DNA of 64,000 nucleotides from NCBI GenBank assembly GCA_029777335.1, contig JAKOSN010000169.1, positions 16,784 through 80,783 on the forward strand. The letters are read 5' to 3'. This document shows positions 17,560 through 26,493 of the stretch, in pieces; positions within the stretch are counted from its first letter, which is position 1; each line of letters opens with the position of its first letter. The notes beneath the pieces are model-generated. The model was not told the origin of the DNA and made no database searches. It saw nothing but the letters and a program-made list of their open reading frames with translations. A program made the position numbers and the translations under genes. The stretch comes from Planctomycetota bacterium (GTDB taxonomy: Bacteria > Planctomycetota > Planctomycetia > Gemmatales > Gemmataceae).

Positions 17560-18063
17560 TCAGACCACCCCATGGACCAGCGCGGCGGCGAGGAGCACCA
17601 TGCGCACAAAGGGACTCGGCGCCTGTTCGGTGAAACGCAGCCAGTGTCCCTCGGCGGCGATGTGCACCCGGGCCAGTTCGCCCTGTTCCGCGCTGCCGAT
17701 GACGCCGGATTTTCGATCCCCGGACCAGCGCCATTTCCCCATCGGGCGGTCGTAGGGATCGAGCAAGAGACTGCCGTGCACACGCCCCACCGTTTCGCCC
17801 TCGGCATCGCACACTTCCCAGCTGGGGCGCCAGTTCCAGCCCTTGTGCAGCGACATCAACAAGGGTTCGTCGTCCATCTCGTGAACGGTAAGGACCGGAC
17901 GCTCCACGAGTCGTTGCAGCCACGATTGGTCGGGGGTGGGCTGCCAGTGGGCAAAGCCAAGCGTGGGCCCCGCGTCCTCCGCATCAATGAAGATGCGCGG
18001 GGCGTGCCCCTCGCCAGCGGGGTTACTCCAGGGACGCAACACAAGGACCGATTGCTCAAGCAT
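17560..18063 (-). CDS. Hypothetical protein, possibly LURP-one/scramblase-like
   Basis: About 167 residues from an ATG at 18063 (a longer frame would use a TTG at 18147). The sequence alternates strands with turns (LMSLHKGWNWRPSWEVCD, GETVGRVHGSLLLDPYDRPM, GKWRWSGDRK) and ends in a hydrophobic stretch (FVRMVLLAAALVHGVV). The pattern is reminiscent of LURP-one/phospholipid-scramblase beta-barrels with a C-terminal helix, but I would not assert it. It lies between the NIPSNAP gene and the JAB cluster on the same strand, 270 bp from JAB, so membership of that operon is open. Confidence 0.6.
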   Translation of the reverse strand: MLEQSVLVLRPWSNPAGEGHAPRIFIDAEDAGPTLGFAHWQPTPDQSWLQRLVERPVLTVHEMDDEPLLMSLHKGWNWRPSWEVCDAEGETVGRVHGSLLLDPYDRPMGKWRWSGDRKSGVIGSAEQGELARVHIAAEGHWLRFTEQAPSPFVRMVLLAAALVHGVV

Positions 18064-18187
18064 GGCGGCCTGGCGAAGAGAGGCGAGGCATCCGGGCCCA
18101 AGGTGGCGAGCAGCGCAGGGGTGGAGAAGAAAGCGGCGCCAGCGCAACGATCCCGAGGGTGTCGTCGCGCTGGCAGCCCGAGGGCGC

Positions 18188-18970
18188 TTACTTGATCGGC
18201 GAATAATCGGTCGCCTTCAGGTAGGTGGATTTCACGCCACCCTTCACCGTAAGCGGACCGCCTGCCTTCGCCTCCGATCCCTTGAGAGCCTTGGTCCAGG
18301 CGGCATCCTTGCGGAACCCGTCGAATGAGGCCTTGGCGTCATCCACACTCTTGTGCGCCAGGATATAAATGAGGGTAACATCGGCACCCTTCTCCCCCTT
18401 GAGCAGATTCCAGTAGCCGATGTTCGTCATGCCATGCTTCTCAAACAGCTTGCAGGTGTGATCGCGAAAGCGGGCATTGAGGTTGTCCAGGTTGCCAGGG
18501 CTGGCGGTATATTCACGCAGCTCGAAGATTCGTTCGCCGCTACTCGGTTTGAGGGCAGGCGAGTAATCGGTGGTGTGCAGAAACTTCACTTCGACCTTCG
18601 CCACCAGCGTTCCATCCTTCTCGGAGTCGTTCTTGGCCTTGACCCAGGCGGGATCGGCGGCAAACGCCTTCCACGACCGGTCACGGGCTTCACGGCTGGG
18701 ATAGGCGAGCAGATAGATCAGGCGGGTATCCTTGGGATCGAGCGGGGTCCAGTAGCCGATGTTGGTCATGCCGTGCTTCTCGAACAGTTTGCAGGTGTGA
18801 TCGCGAAAGCGGGCATTGAGCGCATCGAGTTTGCCGGGAGCGGCATGGTAGATGCGCATTTCATAGACCCGTTGATCCTTGTCGGCGGCCTGAGCCGTGC
18901 TCGGCGTGGCCAACGTGCTCGCACCCGCGAGCAGGAAAAGAGCGAGAACAAAGATCGTTTTACTCAGCAT
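18188..18970 (-). CDS. Secreted protein with two NIPSNAP domains
   Basis: 260 residues: a signal peptide (MLSKTIFVLALFLLAGASTL, cleaved near AQA-AD) followed by two NIPSNAP-type ferredoxin-like alpha+beta domains. Each starts with VYEMRIYHAAPGKLDALNAR or FELREYTASPGNLDNLNAR and contains the shared segment FRDHTCKLFEKHGMTNIGYW. The near identity of the two copies at DNA level indicates a recent internal duplication. Function of secreted NIPSNAP proteins in planctomycetes is unknown. GGAGAGGG lies upstream of the ATG at 18970. Confidence 0.88.
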   Translation of the reverse strand: MLSKTIFVLALFLLAGASTLATPSTAQAADKDQRVYEMRIYHAAPGKLDALNARFRDHTCKLFEKHGMTNIGYWTPLDPKDTRLIYLLAYPSREARDRSWKAFAADPAWVKAKNDSEKDGTLVAKVEVKFLHTTDYSPALKPSSGERIFELREYTASPGNLDNLNARFRDHTCKLFEKHGMTNIGYWNLLKGEKGADVTLIYILAHKSVDDAKASFDGFRKDAAWTKALKGSEAKAGGPLTVKGGVKSTYLKATDYSPIK

Positions 18971-19118
18971 TGAAACCCTCTCCAGCAAACAGACCCAGGT
19001 GGGAAAACCAGAAGTGAGGCTGATCTTACCGGCGCAGTGCGGCGCAATGCCACTTTTTTCCGAGGGCTGCGTCTTTTCGGAGCCACGACCAGGGTTCGTC
19101 TGGACCGTGCCCCGCGTT

Positions 19119-20789
19119 TCAGCGTCGGCTCACGAACCAGGGACGAAAATTGGGGCTCTCTGCCTTGCGCTCCCAGACAACCTTGCCCGCGCGGTCCAGT
19201 TCCACCACGCGCGCCGGGGAGTGACAGGCTACCAGGGTGTGACCGTTTGGCAAACGCTGCGCCGAGAACGAGGAAGGCAACTCCACCTCCCAGACGACCT
19301 TCCCCTCCGCACTGTATTCGGTCAGCTTGCCATTGAAGAAGTGGGGCACCAGTAGATGCCCATTGGGAAGCACGTCCAGACAGTTGTTGCTGATGCTGCC
19401 CACCGAAAAGCGACGCCTTTCCTTGCCGCGAGCATCCAGACGCAGACAGGTGCCGTCGCTTTCCACCACAAGGTAATCGCCGGTGCGCAGGCGACGAGCG
19501 GCCACGAGCGAACTTCCCTTGCCACTCCGCGCGTAAAGCGTGTGATCGTCGCCCTGTGCATCCACTTCCAGCAAGCGATCCACCGTGACGATCATCGTTT
19601 TGCCCCCGGGCAACCGTTGACATTGCACCGGCAGAGCAACCTGTTTCTCCCAGAGGATTTCGCCCTTGGTATTCCGTTCGGTAACGCGGCCCGCATATTC
19701 AGCGGTCAGGATTCGCTCGCCAGGGAGGACCTGGGCAAAGAAGGGGGACCGCAACCCGCGCATCTCCCAGCGTGGTTTTCCAGTGCGATCCAGTTCGACA
19801 ATGCTCCCCGCATCGGGGGTGACAATCAAGGTGTAGCCTAGCAGCGCCCGCTCCTCTGTTAGTGAGCCCAACTTGAGGCTGCCACCGTGATCGTGCCACC
19901 ATCGCGCCCAGGCGGTGCGGCATTTCTGACGACTGTCGGCATCGGTGCCCAGAGCGACCTGGGGCGACCGGTCCTGGGCCACGCGCTGCAATAACTCCTC
20001 GATTGCCTGGGCGGACTCGGGCGCAAGTTCCCCGAGCAGGTCGATCAACACGGGGATCGCTTCTTTTTCCCCCGTGTGCGTCAGAGCCAGTCCCACGCGC
20101 AGGCGTACCTCGGGGCTGGGATCTTTCAGGAGTTTGCGGATCGTCGTTCTCTGATTCTGGCCGCCCGCTCGCGCCAGAGCTGCCCCCGCGCTGGCGCGTA
20201 CCGGAGCTTCGGGAGCGGTCAACGCCCTGAGCAACGCCGGATCGGGCTTCCCTTCGCGGAATGCAACGGTTCCCAGGGTGCGGCTGATTTCCTCCCGGAC
20301 CGATTCCTCGGCCGCGAAGGGGACATGGGCGAGCAACACCTCGACCGCACCTGCCGGTCTGCGCACTGCTATGAGACGAGCCGTCGCGAGCAGTAACTCG
20401 GTTTCACTCACTCCGCGTCGGGCTTCAGCGCTCTCCAGTTGACGCAGACAGTCCCGCGCCCGGCGCACCACCTCGGGATCGCGATCCTTGAGAGCCTCAC
20501 GTAAGAGCGGAACGGCGCGAGGACCAAACGCCACCAGCTCCGCACTCGCCTTTTCGCGTGCCCGGAAGGAAGACACTCCCAGTTGCTTGACGAGGAGAGA
20601 GAGACGCCTGCGATCGTCAGGTTGTGGCGTCGCCTGGCGAAAAGAATCGAGCAGGGCCGCCCCCTCTGTGCTCCGTTTGAAATTTTTCAGGAGGAGTTCA
20701 TCTTCTGCCACACGATCGGGATCAGCAGCATAGAGGAATGTGGTGGTCAGTCCCGAGAAGAGGATGAGGGAGAGGAACAAGGCGCGCAT
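19119..20789 (-). CDS. Secreted HEAT-repeat / beta-propeller fusion protein
   Basis: 556 residues with signal peptide MRALFLSLILFSGLTTTFLY. Residues about 30-330 are HEAT-like helical repeats (FRAREKASAELVAFGPRAVP, PEVVRRARDCLRQLE, PEVRLRVGLALTHTGE). Residues 360-556 form a small propeller of ELDRTGKPRWEMRG, EYAGRVTERNTKGEILWEK, EYSAEGKVVWEVELP and VELDRAGKVVWERK repeats, with PNGHTLV motifs like arylsulfotransferase or NHL propellers. A paralogue of the same architecture is at 42855. The ATG at 20789 has GAGGA six bases upstream. Likely a periplasmic protein-binding protein; no catalytic motif. Confidence 0.83.
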   Translation of the reverse strand: MRALFLSLILFSGLTTTFLYAADPDRVAEDELLLKNFKRSTEGAALLDSFRQATPQPDDRRRLSLLVKQLGVSSFRAREKASAELVAFGPRAVPLLREALKDRDPEVVRRARDCLRQLESAEARRGVSETELLLATARLIAVRRPAGAVEVLLAHVPFAAEESVREEISRTLGTVAFREGKPDPALLRALTAPEAPVRASAGAALARAGGQNQRTTIRKLLKDPSPEVRLRVGLALTHTGEKEAIPVLIDLLGELAPESAQAIEELLQRVAQDRSPQVALGTDADSRQKCRTAWARWWHDHGGSLKLGSLTEERALLGYTLIVTPDAGSIVELDRTGKPRWEMRGLRSPFFAQVLPGERILTAEYAGRVTERNTKGEILWEKQVALPVQCQRLPGGKTMIVTVDRLLEVDAQGDDHTLYARSGKGSSLVAARRLRTGDYLVVESDGTCLRLDARGKERRRFSVGSISNNCLDVLPNGHLLVPHFFNGKLTEYSAEGKVVWEVELPSSFSAQRLPNGHTLVACHSPARVVELDRAGKVVWERKAESPNFRPWFVSRR

Positions 20790-20901
20790 GAGCGAATCCT
20801 CGTTGGATTGGAGAGCGAGGTTTGTCTGTGCGACCCTCACGCCTGCGAACAGACCCGAGGAGTAGGTTTTCAAGCCCCCCCTTTGCTTCCTGTGACGCGC
20901 T

Positions 20902-21258
20902 TTATTTGGCAACTTCTTTTCGCCAGACGACCCGGGGATTGGGACCGCGCGGGCCCTGGAGGACCCCATCTTTCAGCAGGTACCAGGGGCGAAAGATGAC
21001 GCCCTTGTGATGGATCTCTCCCGTGATCTTTCCTTTCGCGTCAATTGTGTACTTCCCTGTCACCAGCACCCATTCGCCATTCTTCATTTCATAGCCATAT
21101 TTGAAAGTCCCGTTGGCCTCAAAAACCAGGGGATGTTTCTCCTGGTTCTGTGACACCCACTTGCCAGCAAGTCCTTCTGGTTTCTCCTCTGCCCCGACAC
21201 GGGAGACGCAGATGAACAACACCAGAGATCCCAAAAGCAGAGTCGCAAATCGTGACAC
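20902..21258 (-). CDS. Small secreted protein, lipocalin-like (TIGR03067-like)
   Basis: 118 residues. I chose a GTG at 21258 because GGAGG sits eight bases upstream and the signal peptide starts there (VSRFATLLLGSLVLFICVSR). The mature part begins GLAGKWVSQNQEKHPLVFE and continues FEANGTFKYGYE...GKYTIDAKGKITGEI, a strand pattern like the small TIGR03067/lipocalin-type domains abundant in planctomycetes. It lies 25 bp after the CNBD/Fe-S gene on the same strand and may be its last cistron. Confidence 0.7.
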   Translation of the reverse strand: MSRFATLLLGSLVLFICVSRVGAEEKPEGLAGKWVSQNQEKHPLVFEANGTFKYGYEMKNGEWVLVTGKYTIDAKGKITGEIHHKGVIFRPWYLLKDGVLQGPRGPNPRVVWRKEVAK

Positions 21259-21283
21259 GGATGGTTCCTCCAGGTATCCACGC

Positions 21284-23944
21284 TCAACGCAGGGGAAATT
21301 CAAAACGGGAATTCACGCGCATCGCAGCATCATGGGGACACGCCTGGACACACGCTGGTTTCTGAGCGGGGAGCGTGCTGCACAGGTCGCACACGACGGC
21401 ACGCTGCGTCACCAGTTTCTCGGTAATCTCGTCGGCCACCTTGGCATCGAGATTCTCGGGGAGATTGGGCTTGTGGATCTCATCCACACGAAGCTGAAAC
21501 ACCACCTCGCCCGGCTTGATGTTCGAGGATACCTGGGCCGCCACCACATTGCGCCCGGGCCGGAGAAAATGGTGGACCGTGAGCGGAGGAGGGGCTGCAA
21601 CTGGAGCAGCCGCGGCCAACTCGGCTCCCTTCTCCGGTTTTTTCGGTGCCGGGGGCCGAGGGGGAATACTGTATTCGCGGCGTCCCCGTTTGGGTTTGTC
21701 GTCGGCGGTCAATTCCTGACCATTCAGCCACACGCGCACCACCGACCCCAGCGCCAGCACTTCCAAACGAAACTCTGCTTCAGGGCCGAGTTGTTCCTTG
21801 CCAAGCTGAAATTCATGGCGGAAGTTGACCAGAGAGGCGGTCGTGGGATCTCCGACTGAGAGGAACTTTTTCATCAGGTCGCGAAAATCCCGATTACAGG
21901 GGAAGGGCGCTTTGCCAGGCAACCACTTGCTATCGTGAAAGGCTGGCTCGAACCACTTCGTCGATTGAACCATTGACGCGGGCAGATAGCGCCACCCGCG
22001 TGAGTTCTCGGGCAAGATCCCCAGATCGTGCATCTGGATGGAACCATACGGGCACGAATCCGCACACAGCCCACAACCAATGCACCAGTCCTCGATGTTG
22101 ATCTCGCGGTTGTCGCCTCGGTGAATCGATCCCACCGGACAGCCGATCAAGCACACCGGATCCAGACAGGAGCGACAGGCGGTTGGCACCAGGTATTTGT
22201 CGAAGCGGGGGCCATCGAGAAAGAGACGGCTATGCCCATCGTCGTGCGTGTTCACACAGGCCTTGACACATTCATCGCACCGGGTGCAGCGATCAAGATC
22301 GATCAGCATCAACATCTGCCCCTGGATCAGTCCGAGTTCCTCGAAGCGATCCGAGTAGAGCACCTGGTTGCTCTCGTCGAAAATGGGTGTTGCGAGGCGC
22401 GTGATGGTATGTGCCCGGCGCCGGGTGATCTCCTCGTTGACCTTGGCCGCGATCGTGGGAGAGGATTCCACCAGCCGACGAAAAACATCGCGTGGAATTT
22501 TCACGAGTTCCACCACGCCATGATCGTTAGGATGACCGTAGGCCTGGCAGGTGGCGCTCCGTGGTTGATCGAGCATCACCCCAATTTCGCCAAAGAAATC
22601 CCCCGGGGAGCAGTAGGAGAGGATCGTTTCAGGCCCAGGCAAGCGCTGATGCCGCCGCACCGCCTTGGGGTAGAGCATCTCCATGAAGATGCGGTTGTGG
22701 TAGCGATGATCCAGTTGAGTCCACTTCTTCACATCCTCGGGCAGCCGTTTCACCTGTTCCTTGAATGCCGGGCTCCCCGTTAGATGGGTGAACTCGGGGA
22801 TATTCACCAGTTCAGTGGATTTGAGCAGATCGTTCATTGCCAGGACAATGCGCCGGCGTTCAGCTCCTTGTGCCTTGGTGAGATCCGGATTGGTGCGAAT
22901 AATCTCCTGCACATCCGCCGGGAGCATGGCAAAGAATTTCCCCAGCGGTGTGGTGGGATGATTGGCGCCAATCAGGAACGCCTTGCCGAGTTCGATCCAG
23001 TCGGTGATATCGCTTGGTTGCAACAGATGCGAAACATTTTTCATCACCTTGACCAGTCCCGTGCGCACAATGTAAATCGCATCGGAACGATCGTGTTCAT
23101 CGCAAATCAGATCCCCGGGTTCATAACTAACGAGTTCCACCTTGTTGCGGATGGAATCAAATTCCTCCTGGGTCAACTCGCTAAAAATGGTGAGCTTGCG
23201 AAGTTGCATCCCGAGTACACGTGCCTTGTAAACCTCGTCCATCCGCGCCTTGTAGACGGGGTCGCGCTGAATCTGATCGAGCACATTGCGCAAGATCTCC
23301 AGCATGTAGCAATCGCGCCTGGCCACCACCGTGGCAGAGCGCGGCGTGCGATACATGCAGCTCATCTCTCCAAAGAGTTCTCCTTCTTGCATGGGAGCAC
23401 TGAAGCTGTCCATGCTGAAATTCAGCTGCCCACCCACCGGGATGTACAGCGTCTGTAACTTTTCATTCCGGACCGGGCCCGTAAAGGTTTGATTGCTAAA
23501 GCCAATCAATCGATTTGCCAGCCCCTTGGCGGTGCTCGGCGAGTTGCGCGCCACGGCAATATAAACCTTCGCCGCAGTGCGCAGTTCGTCTTCCTGGGGC
23601 ACCTCTTTGAGTTGTTCCAGTCGTTCGCGCAGCAGGTTGATTTCAAGTTGCAAACGATGCTGCTCATTTTCCTTCCAGGCGGCTTCCAACCGTGCTTCCC
23701 AGACGTGAAGCAGATCCTCGGTCGTGAGGATGTAAAAGGCGGTCCACCCTGCTTCGCCCTGGCGGAACACCACCTCGCCCTTGCGATAGCGGCGCAGCAC
23801 CATCGCCCCCGGATAGCGGTCCAGACTCGGCTTGCGTTTCAGCTGGGAAAACAGGCCAATCTTCAGAAACTGATCCTCGGTCAGTGCCACGTCGCTGTCA
23901 CGCTGTTCCAGCCGTGCTTCCGGCATCAATTGTTTCGCAGCCAT
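21284..23944 (-). CDS. Cyclic-nucleotide-binding / 4Fe-4S ferredoxin fusion protein
   Basis: 886 residues and no signal peptide. Two cNMP-binding domains are each split by a long insertion. The first (about 46-225) ends in FGEMSCMYRTPRSAT; the second (about 252-302 resumed at 437-495) ends in FGEIGVMLDQPRSAT, both classic phosphate-binding cassettes. A ferredoxin region follows at 550-640: CTRCDECVKAC, CRSCLDPVCLIGC and CIGCGLCADSC. A fourth set, CDLC...CVQAC, sits at the C-terminus. A 200-residue segment between these has no recognised fold. It probably accepts or passes electrons with the two genes upstream in the transcript (decahaem cytochrome, cytochrome-b-like protein), possibly gated by cAMP or c-di-nucleotide. 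Confidence 0.88.
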   Translation of the reverse strand: MAAKQLMPEARLEQRDSDVALTEDQFLKIGLFSQLKRKPSLDRYPGAMVLRRYRKGEVVFRQGEAGWTAFYILTTEDLLHVWEARLEAAWKENEQHRLQLEINLLRERLEQLKEVPQEDELRTAAKVYIAVARNSPSTAKGLANRLIGFSNQTFTGPVRNEKLQTLYIPVGGQLNFSMDSFSAPMQEGELFGEMSCMYRTPRSATVVARRDCYMLEILRNVLDQIQRDPVYKARMDEVYKARVLGMQLRKLTIFSELTQEEFDSIRNKVELVSYEPGDLICDEHDRSDAIYIVRTGLVKVMKNVSHLLQPSDITDWIELGKAFLIGANHPTTPLGKFFAMLPADVQEIIRTNPDLTKAQGAERRRIVLAMNDLLKSTELVNIPEFTHLTGSPAFKEQVKRLPEDVKKWTQLDHRYHNRIFMEMLYPKAVRRHQRLPGPETILSYCSPGDFFGEIGVMLDQPRSATCQAYGHPNDHGVVELVKIPRDVFRRLVESSPTIAAKVNEEITRRRAHTITRLATPIFDESNQVLYSDRFEELGLIQGQMLMLIDLDRCTRCDECVKACVNTHDDGHSRLFLDGPRFDKYLVPTACRSCLDPVCLIGCPVGSIHRGDNREINIEDWCIGCGLCADSCPYGSIQMHDLGILPENSRGWRYLPASMVQSTKWFEPAFHDSKWLPGKAPFPCNRDFRDLMKKFLSVGDPTTASLVNFRHEFQLGKEQLGPEAEFRLEVLALGSVVRVWLNGQELTADDKPKRGRREYSIPPRPPAPKKPEKGAELAAAAPVAAPPPLTVHHFLRPGRNVVAAQVSSNIKPGEVVFQLRVDEIHKPNLPENLDAKVADEITEKLVTQRAVVCDLCSTLPAQKPACVQACPHDAAMRVNSRFEFPLR

Positions 23945-24043
23945 CGGTCTCTCCTCGGCGGGCGGAAATCGAACAGCGAGGGATCCGCTCTCTGAATAGC
24001 GGCTGGATCGGCTCGTGCTCGCGCTGGGTCGTCTGCCAGGCGG

Positions 24044-25456
24044 TTAGTGCTTTGCCTTGTGCAGGAATCCTTCAATGGTGTTCAGTTTGTGCAATTCGTG
24101 CCTGGCGCCACGATCGTGGTAATCGTGGCAGGTGTTACAATCGTAAGCGGCCTTGACCCTGGAATTGTGACATTGCGCACACGTTTCTGCCCTGGGGAGT
24201 AACACCTCGCGGGTCAGACTGCTCTCCCGGGCGGAATGGCATTCAGTACAGTTGAGCATCTGGTGGCTTTGATGGCTGAACCGGCTGTGCTCGAACCAGC
24301 GTGCGCGGATGTTGGTCTGGGCGTAGCGCGGAAGATCACTCAATCCCTCGGCCTCGGTTCCTGCCTGGCGGGACTTTTCAACATGACAGAAACGACAGCC
24401 GGCGGCGTTCTGGAAGAGGACGCGCTCGTTCACCTCCAGCTGCACATGCGGGAAAAGCAGCCGTTCCATGTCGTTGAGTTGCCCCAGGGTCCATTTCCAC
24501 TGCGCGGGGGTGGCCATCTCCAGCGGGCGACTTCTGGGCACGGAACGATCGAGGGTCTGAGGATTGTCCCCCTGCAACTTGAGCGGTTGCGTGCGGACAA
24601 ATTCCAGCAGGCGATCACGCAACACCGCCCGGACAAGCGCTGGTTCCCGGTGTGGGGCGGGGATCTTGTTGAAGGCGCTGACGGCCTGTTCCACGCGCGG
24701 ATCGCCTTTCACCTCGCCAACGATCTGCACCGAAAGCGGATGGCAACTGGCACAATGGTTCTCGTACTTGATCGGTTGAATGTAACGCCCCGCCGAATCG
24801 GGGACGTGGCAGTCCACGCATTGCAAGACGCGTTTCTGCCCCGTGGGAGTCAGGAGACCGCCGGCAGCCAGATGGGCCTTGTGGTTGAAATGTAACTGCC
24901 CTGGATCGCTCTCCTGGCGTCGCCACAGACCAAACTCGGGATGCCCCGAGGGGAAACTGGTCACATTCTCCACCTGGGACGGCGCGCCTCCCTGGCGATG
25001 CGGTTCCAGATTGGCATGACAACTGGTGCAGTGCGAATCACGAACGGCGACCAGTTCGGTTCGCCCTCGGTGCTCTCGGTGACAACTTGAACAACTGGGT
25101 TCGCTGACCTGGCGCGCACTGTGCCGCGCTCCCTCGTGGCACTGCTGACAGGCCTGGTCGGAGACGGCCCGGACCGACTCATTCCAGGGCAAGAAACGCC
25201 GCACCGTTTGAAAACTCTCGGTGTGACAGCGTTGGCAGTCCTCGTTGAACATGGAATGCGCATCGGAGACGGGCCCCGCCTGGAAGAGCGTGCTCGCTCC
25301 CGGGAAGGCAAAGGCTGCTACCACCACGAGGAGCGGAAGCACCAGGGAACCCCAGATGATCCAGCGGCGCCAGCGCCGGAGAGGGCTGGGACGCCTGAAG
25401 TAATCCAGCTCGATCCAGTTGGCGAGATTCTTGGGATCGCGAAACTCCGACGGCAT
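24044..25456 (-). CDS. Decahaem c-type cytochrome, membrane-anchored
   Basis: 470 residues with ten CxxCH haem-binding motifs (CQRCH, CQQCH, CSSCH, CTSCH, CVDCH, CASCH, CRFCH, CTECH, CAQCH, CNTCH). A single uncleaved N-terminal membrane helix (IIWGSLVLPLLVVVAAFAF) follows a 30-residue basic cytoplasmic tail. Domains facing the periplasm would relay electrons. GGAAAGG precedes the ATG at 25456. It sits 13 bp after the membrane cytochrome gene and 100 bp before the CNBD/Fe-S gene. Similar cytochrome c3/c7-type arrays occur in respiratory complexes; the redox partner here is inferred from context. Confidence 0.92.
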   Translation of the reverse strand: MPSEFRDPKNLANWIELDYFRRPSPLRRWRRWIIWGSLVLPLLVVVAAFAFPGASTLFQAGPVSDAHSMFNEDCQRCHTESFQTVRRFLPWNESVRAVSDQACQQCHEGARHSARQVSEPSCSSCHREHRGRTELVAVRDSHCTSCHANLEPHRQGGAPSQVENVTSFPSGHPEFGLWRRQESDPGQLHFNHKAHLAAGGLLTPTGQKRVLQCVDCHVPDSAGRYIQPIKYENHCASCHPLSVQIVGEVKGDPRVEQAVSAFNKIPAPHREPALVRAVLRDRLLEFVRTQPLKLQGDNPQTLDRSVPRSRPLEMATPAQWKWTLGQLNDMERLLFPHVQLEVNERVLFQNAAGCRFCHVEKSRQAGTEAEGLSDLPRYAQTNIRARWFEHSRFSHQSHQMLNCTECHSARESSLTREVLLPRAETCAQCHNSRVKAAYDCNTCHDYHDRGARHELHKLNTIEGFLHKAKH

Positions 25457-25468
25457 AAACGACCTTTC

Positions 25469-26347
25469 CTAGTAGAACAGCGCCGTCACGACGTGCGCCA
25501 CCCCCAGAACCAGCAGCGCCACCGAGAGGGGGATGTGAACCAGTAGCCAGGAATGCAGCCAGAAATAAAGGCGCGTCTGGATCGCCAGCGAGCGGCGTTC
25601 CTCGCACAGGCGGGCCAGCTCGCCAATGGAGTCGCGCGCATCGACGAGATCCGGCAAAGCACGGACCTTGCTAAAGCGGGATTCAGCAATCAGCGGGTTG
25701 AGCAAGGGCGCCTCTCGGGGCACCCTCGGATCGAGAAAGGGACGCACATCGCGCTCATAGAACTCGCGCAACTGGAGCTTTCCACTGGTCGCGAACTGAA
25801 CGGCACCCATCGTGTTTTCTGGCTGGGCAGCGCCCGGATCGTGCGGACCGCAGATGGCATCGACCAGATCGTCCGCCTTCTGCCGCATCACCAGGCAGAT
25901 GTGGGGAATCTGTTCATAGGGGGCTTCACAGGGAACGCGTACAGTGATCATCCGGGGCATCAGCCACTGCATGAACAGGCCGTAGATGCCAGTCACCAGT
26001 ACCAGCAGGTAGATGATCCAGAGGGAGAACTCCAGCGGTCCGCCCAGATGAAAGCCGCTGTGGCAAAGGAGGAAGACACAGGAGAGCAGTCCGAGCCAGA
26101 TATGGCCACGGAGCCAGGTCTTGCGCGCTCCCAGCCAGGTCCAGCGCGGCACCTTGCGCAGCGCCGAGAGCATGCCAGCGTAGACCATCAGCGCGGAGCC
26201 GAGGACCCCGTACCAGAGGCCAAGGAAACTCCCCCCGGTCAGTCCTCCCGGGGTGCGCGCTGCCCAGAGGAGGTAAACAGCGAGCGCCAGGCTCCCCACA
26301 ATAGCAGTCCCAAGGAACCATTTGCGATGCGTCGAATCGATCAACAC
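25469..26347 (-). CDS. Cytochrome-b-like integral membrane protein
   Basis: About 292 residues with five to six membrane helices (FLGTAIVGSLALAVYLLWAA, LWYGVLGSALMVYAGML, GHIWLGLLSCVFLLCHSGFH, FSLWIIYLLVLVTGIYGLFM, LLVHIPLSVALLVLGVAHVV). His residues in and near the third and last helices could ligate b haems. A 130-residue soluble insertion separates the fourth and fifth helices. Start is uncertain: the frame runs back to a GTG at 26449, but a GTG at 26347 with AGGCAGG upstream places the N-terminus just ahead of the first helix. Probably the membrane quinone-interacting partner of the decahaem cytochrome. Divergent from nagA. Confidence 0.75.
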   Translation of the reverse strand: MLIDSTHRKWFLGTAIVGSLALAVYLLWAARTPGGLTGGSFLGLWYGVLGSALMVYAGMLSALRKVPRWTWLGARKTWLRGHIWLGLLSCVFLLCHSGFHLGGPLEFSLWIIYLLVLVTGIYGLFMQWLMPRMITVRVPCEAPYEQIPHICLVMRQKADDLVDAICGPHDPGAAQPENTMGAVQFATSGKLQLREFYERDVRPFLDPRVPREAPLLNPLIAESRFSKVRALPDLVDARDSIGELARLCEERRSLAIQTRLYFWLHSWLLVHIPLSVALLVLGVAHVVTALFY

Positions 26348-26493
26348 TGCGAAGACCTGCCTACAAGTTCCCTCGTCCCAGCCAGGTGTGCGGAACGGCA
26401 AGAGTGGATTTCCTAAACCAGTATGGTACGCGCCTCTTCGAAGGGGCACAAGCCACTGCGCGACAAAGAGTCGCTTTTTTCAGGATAAACGCC

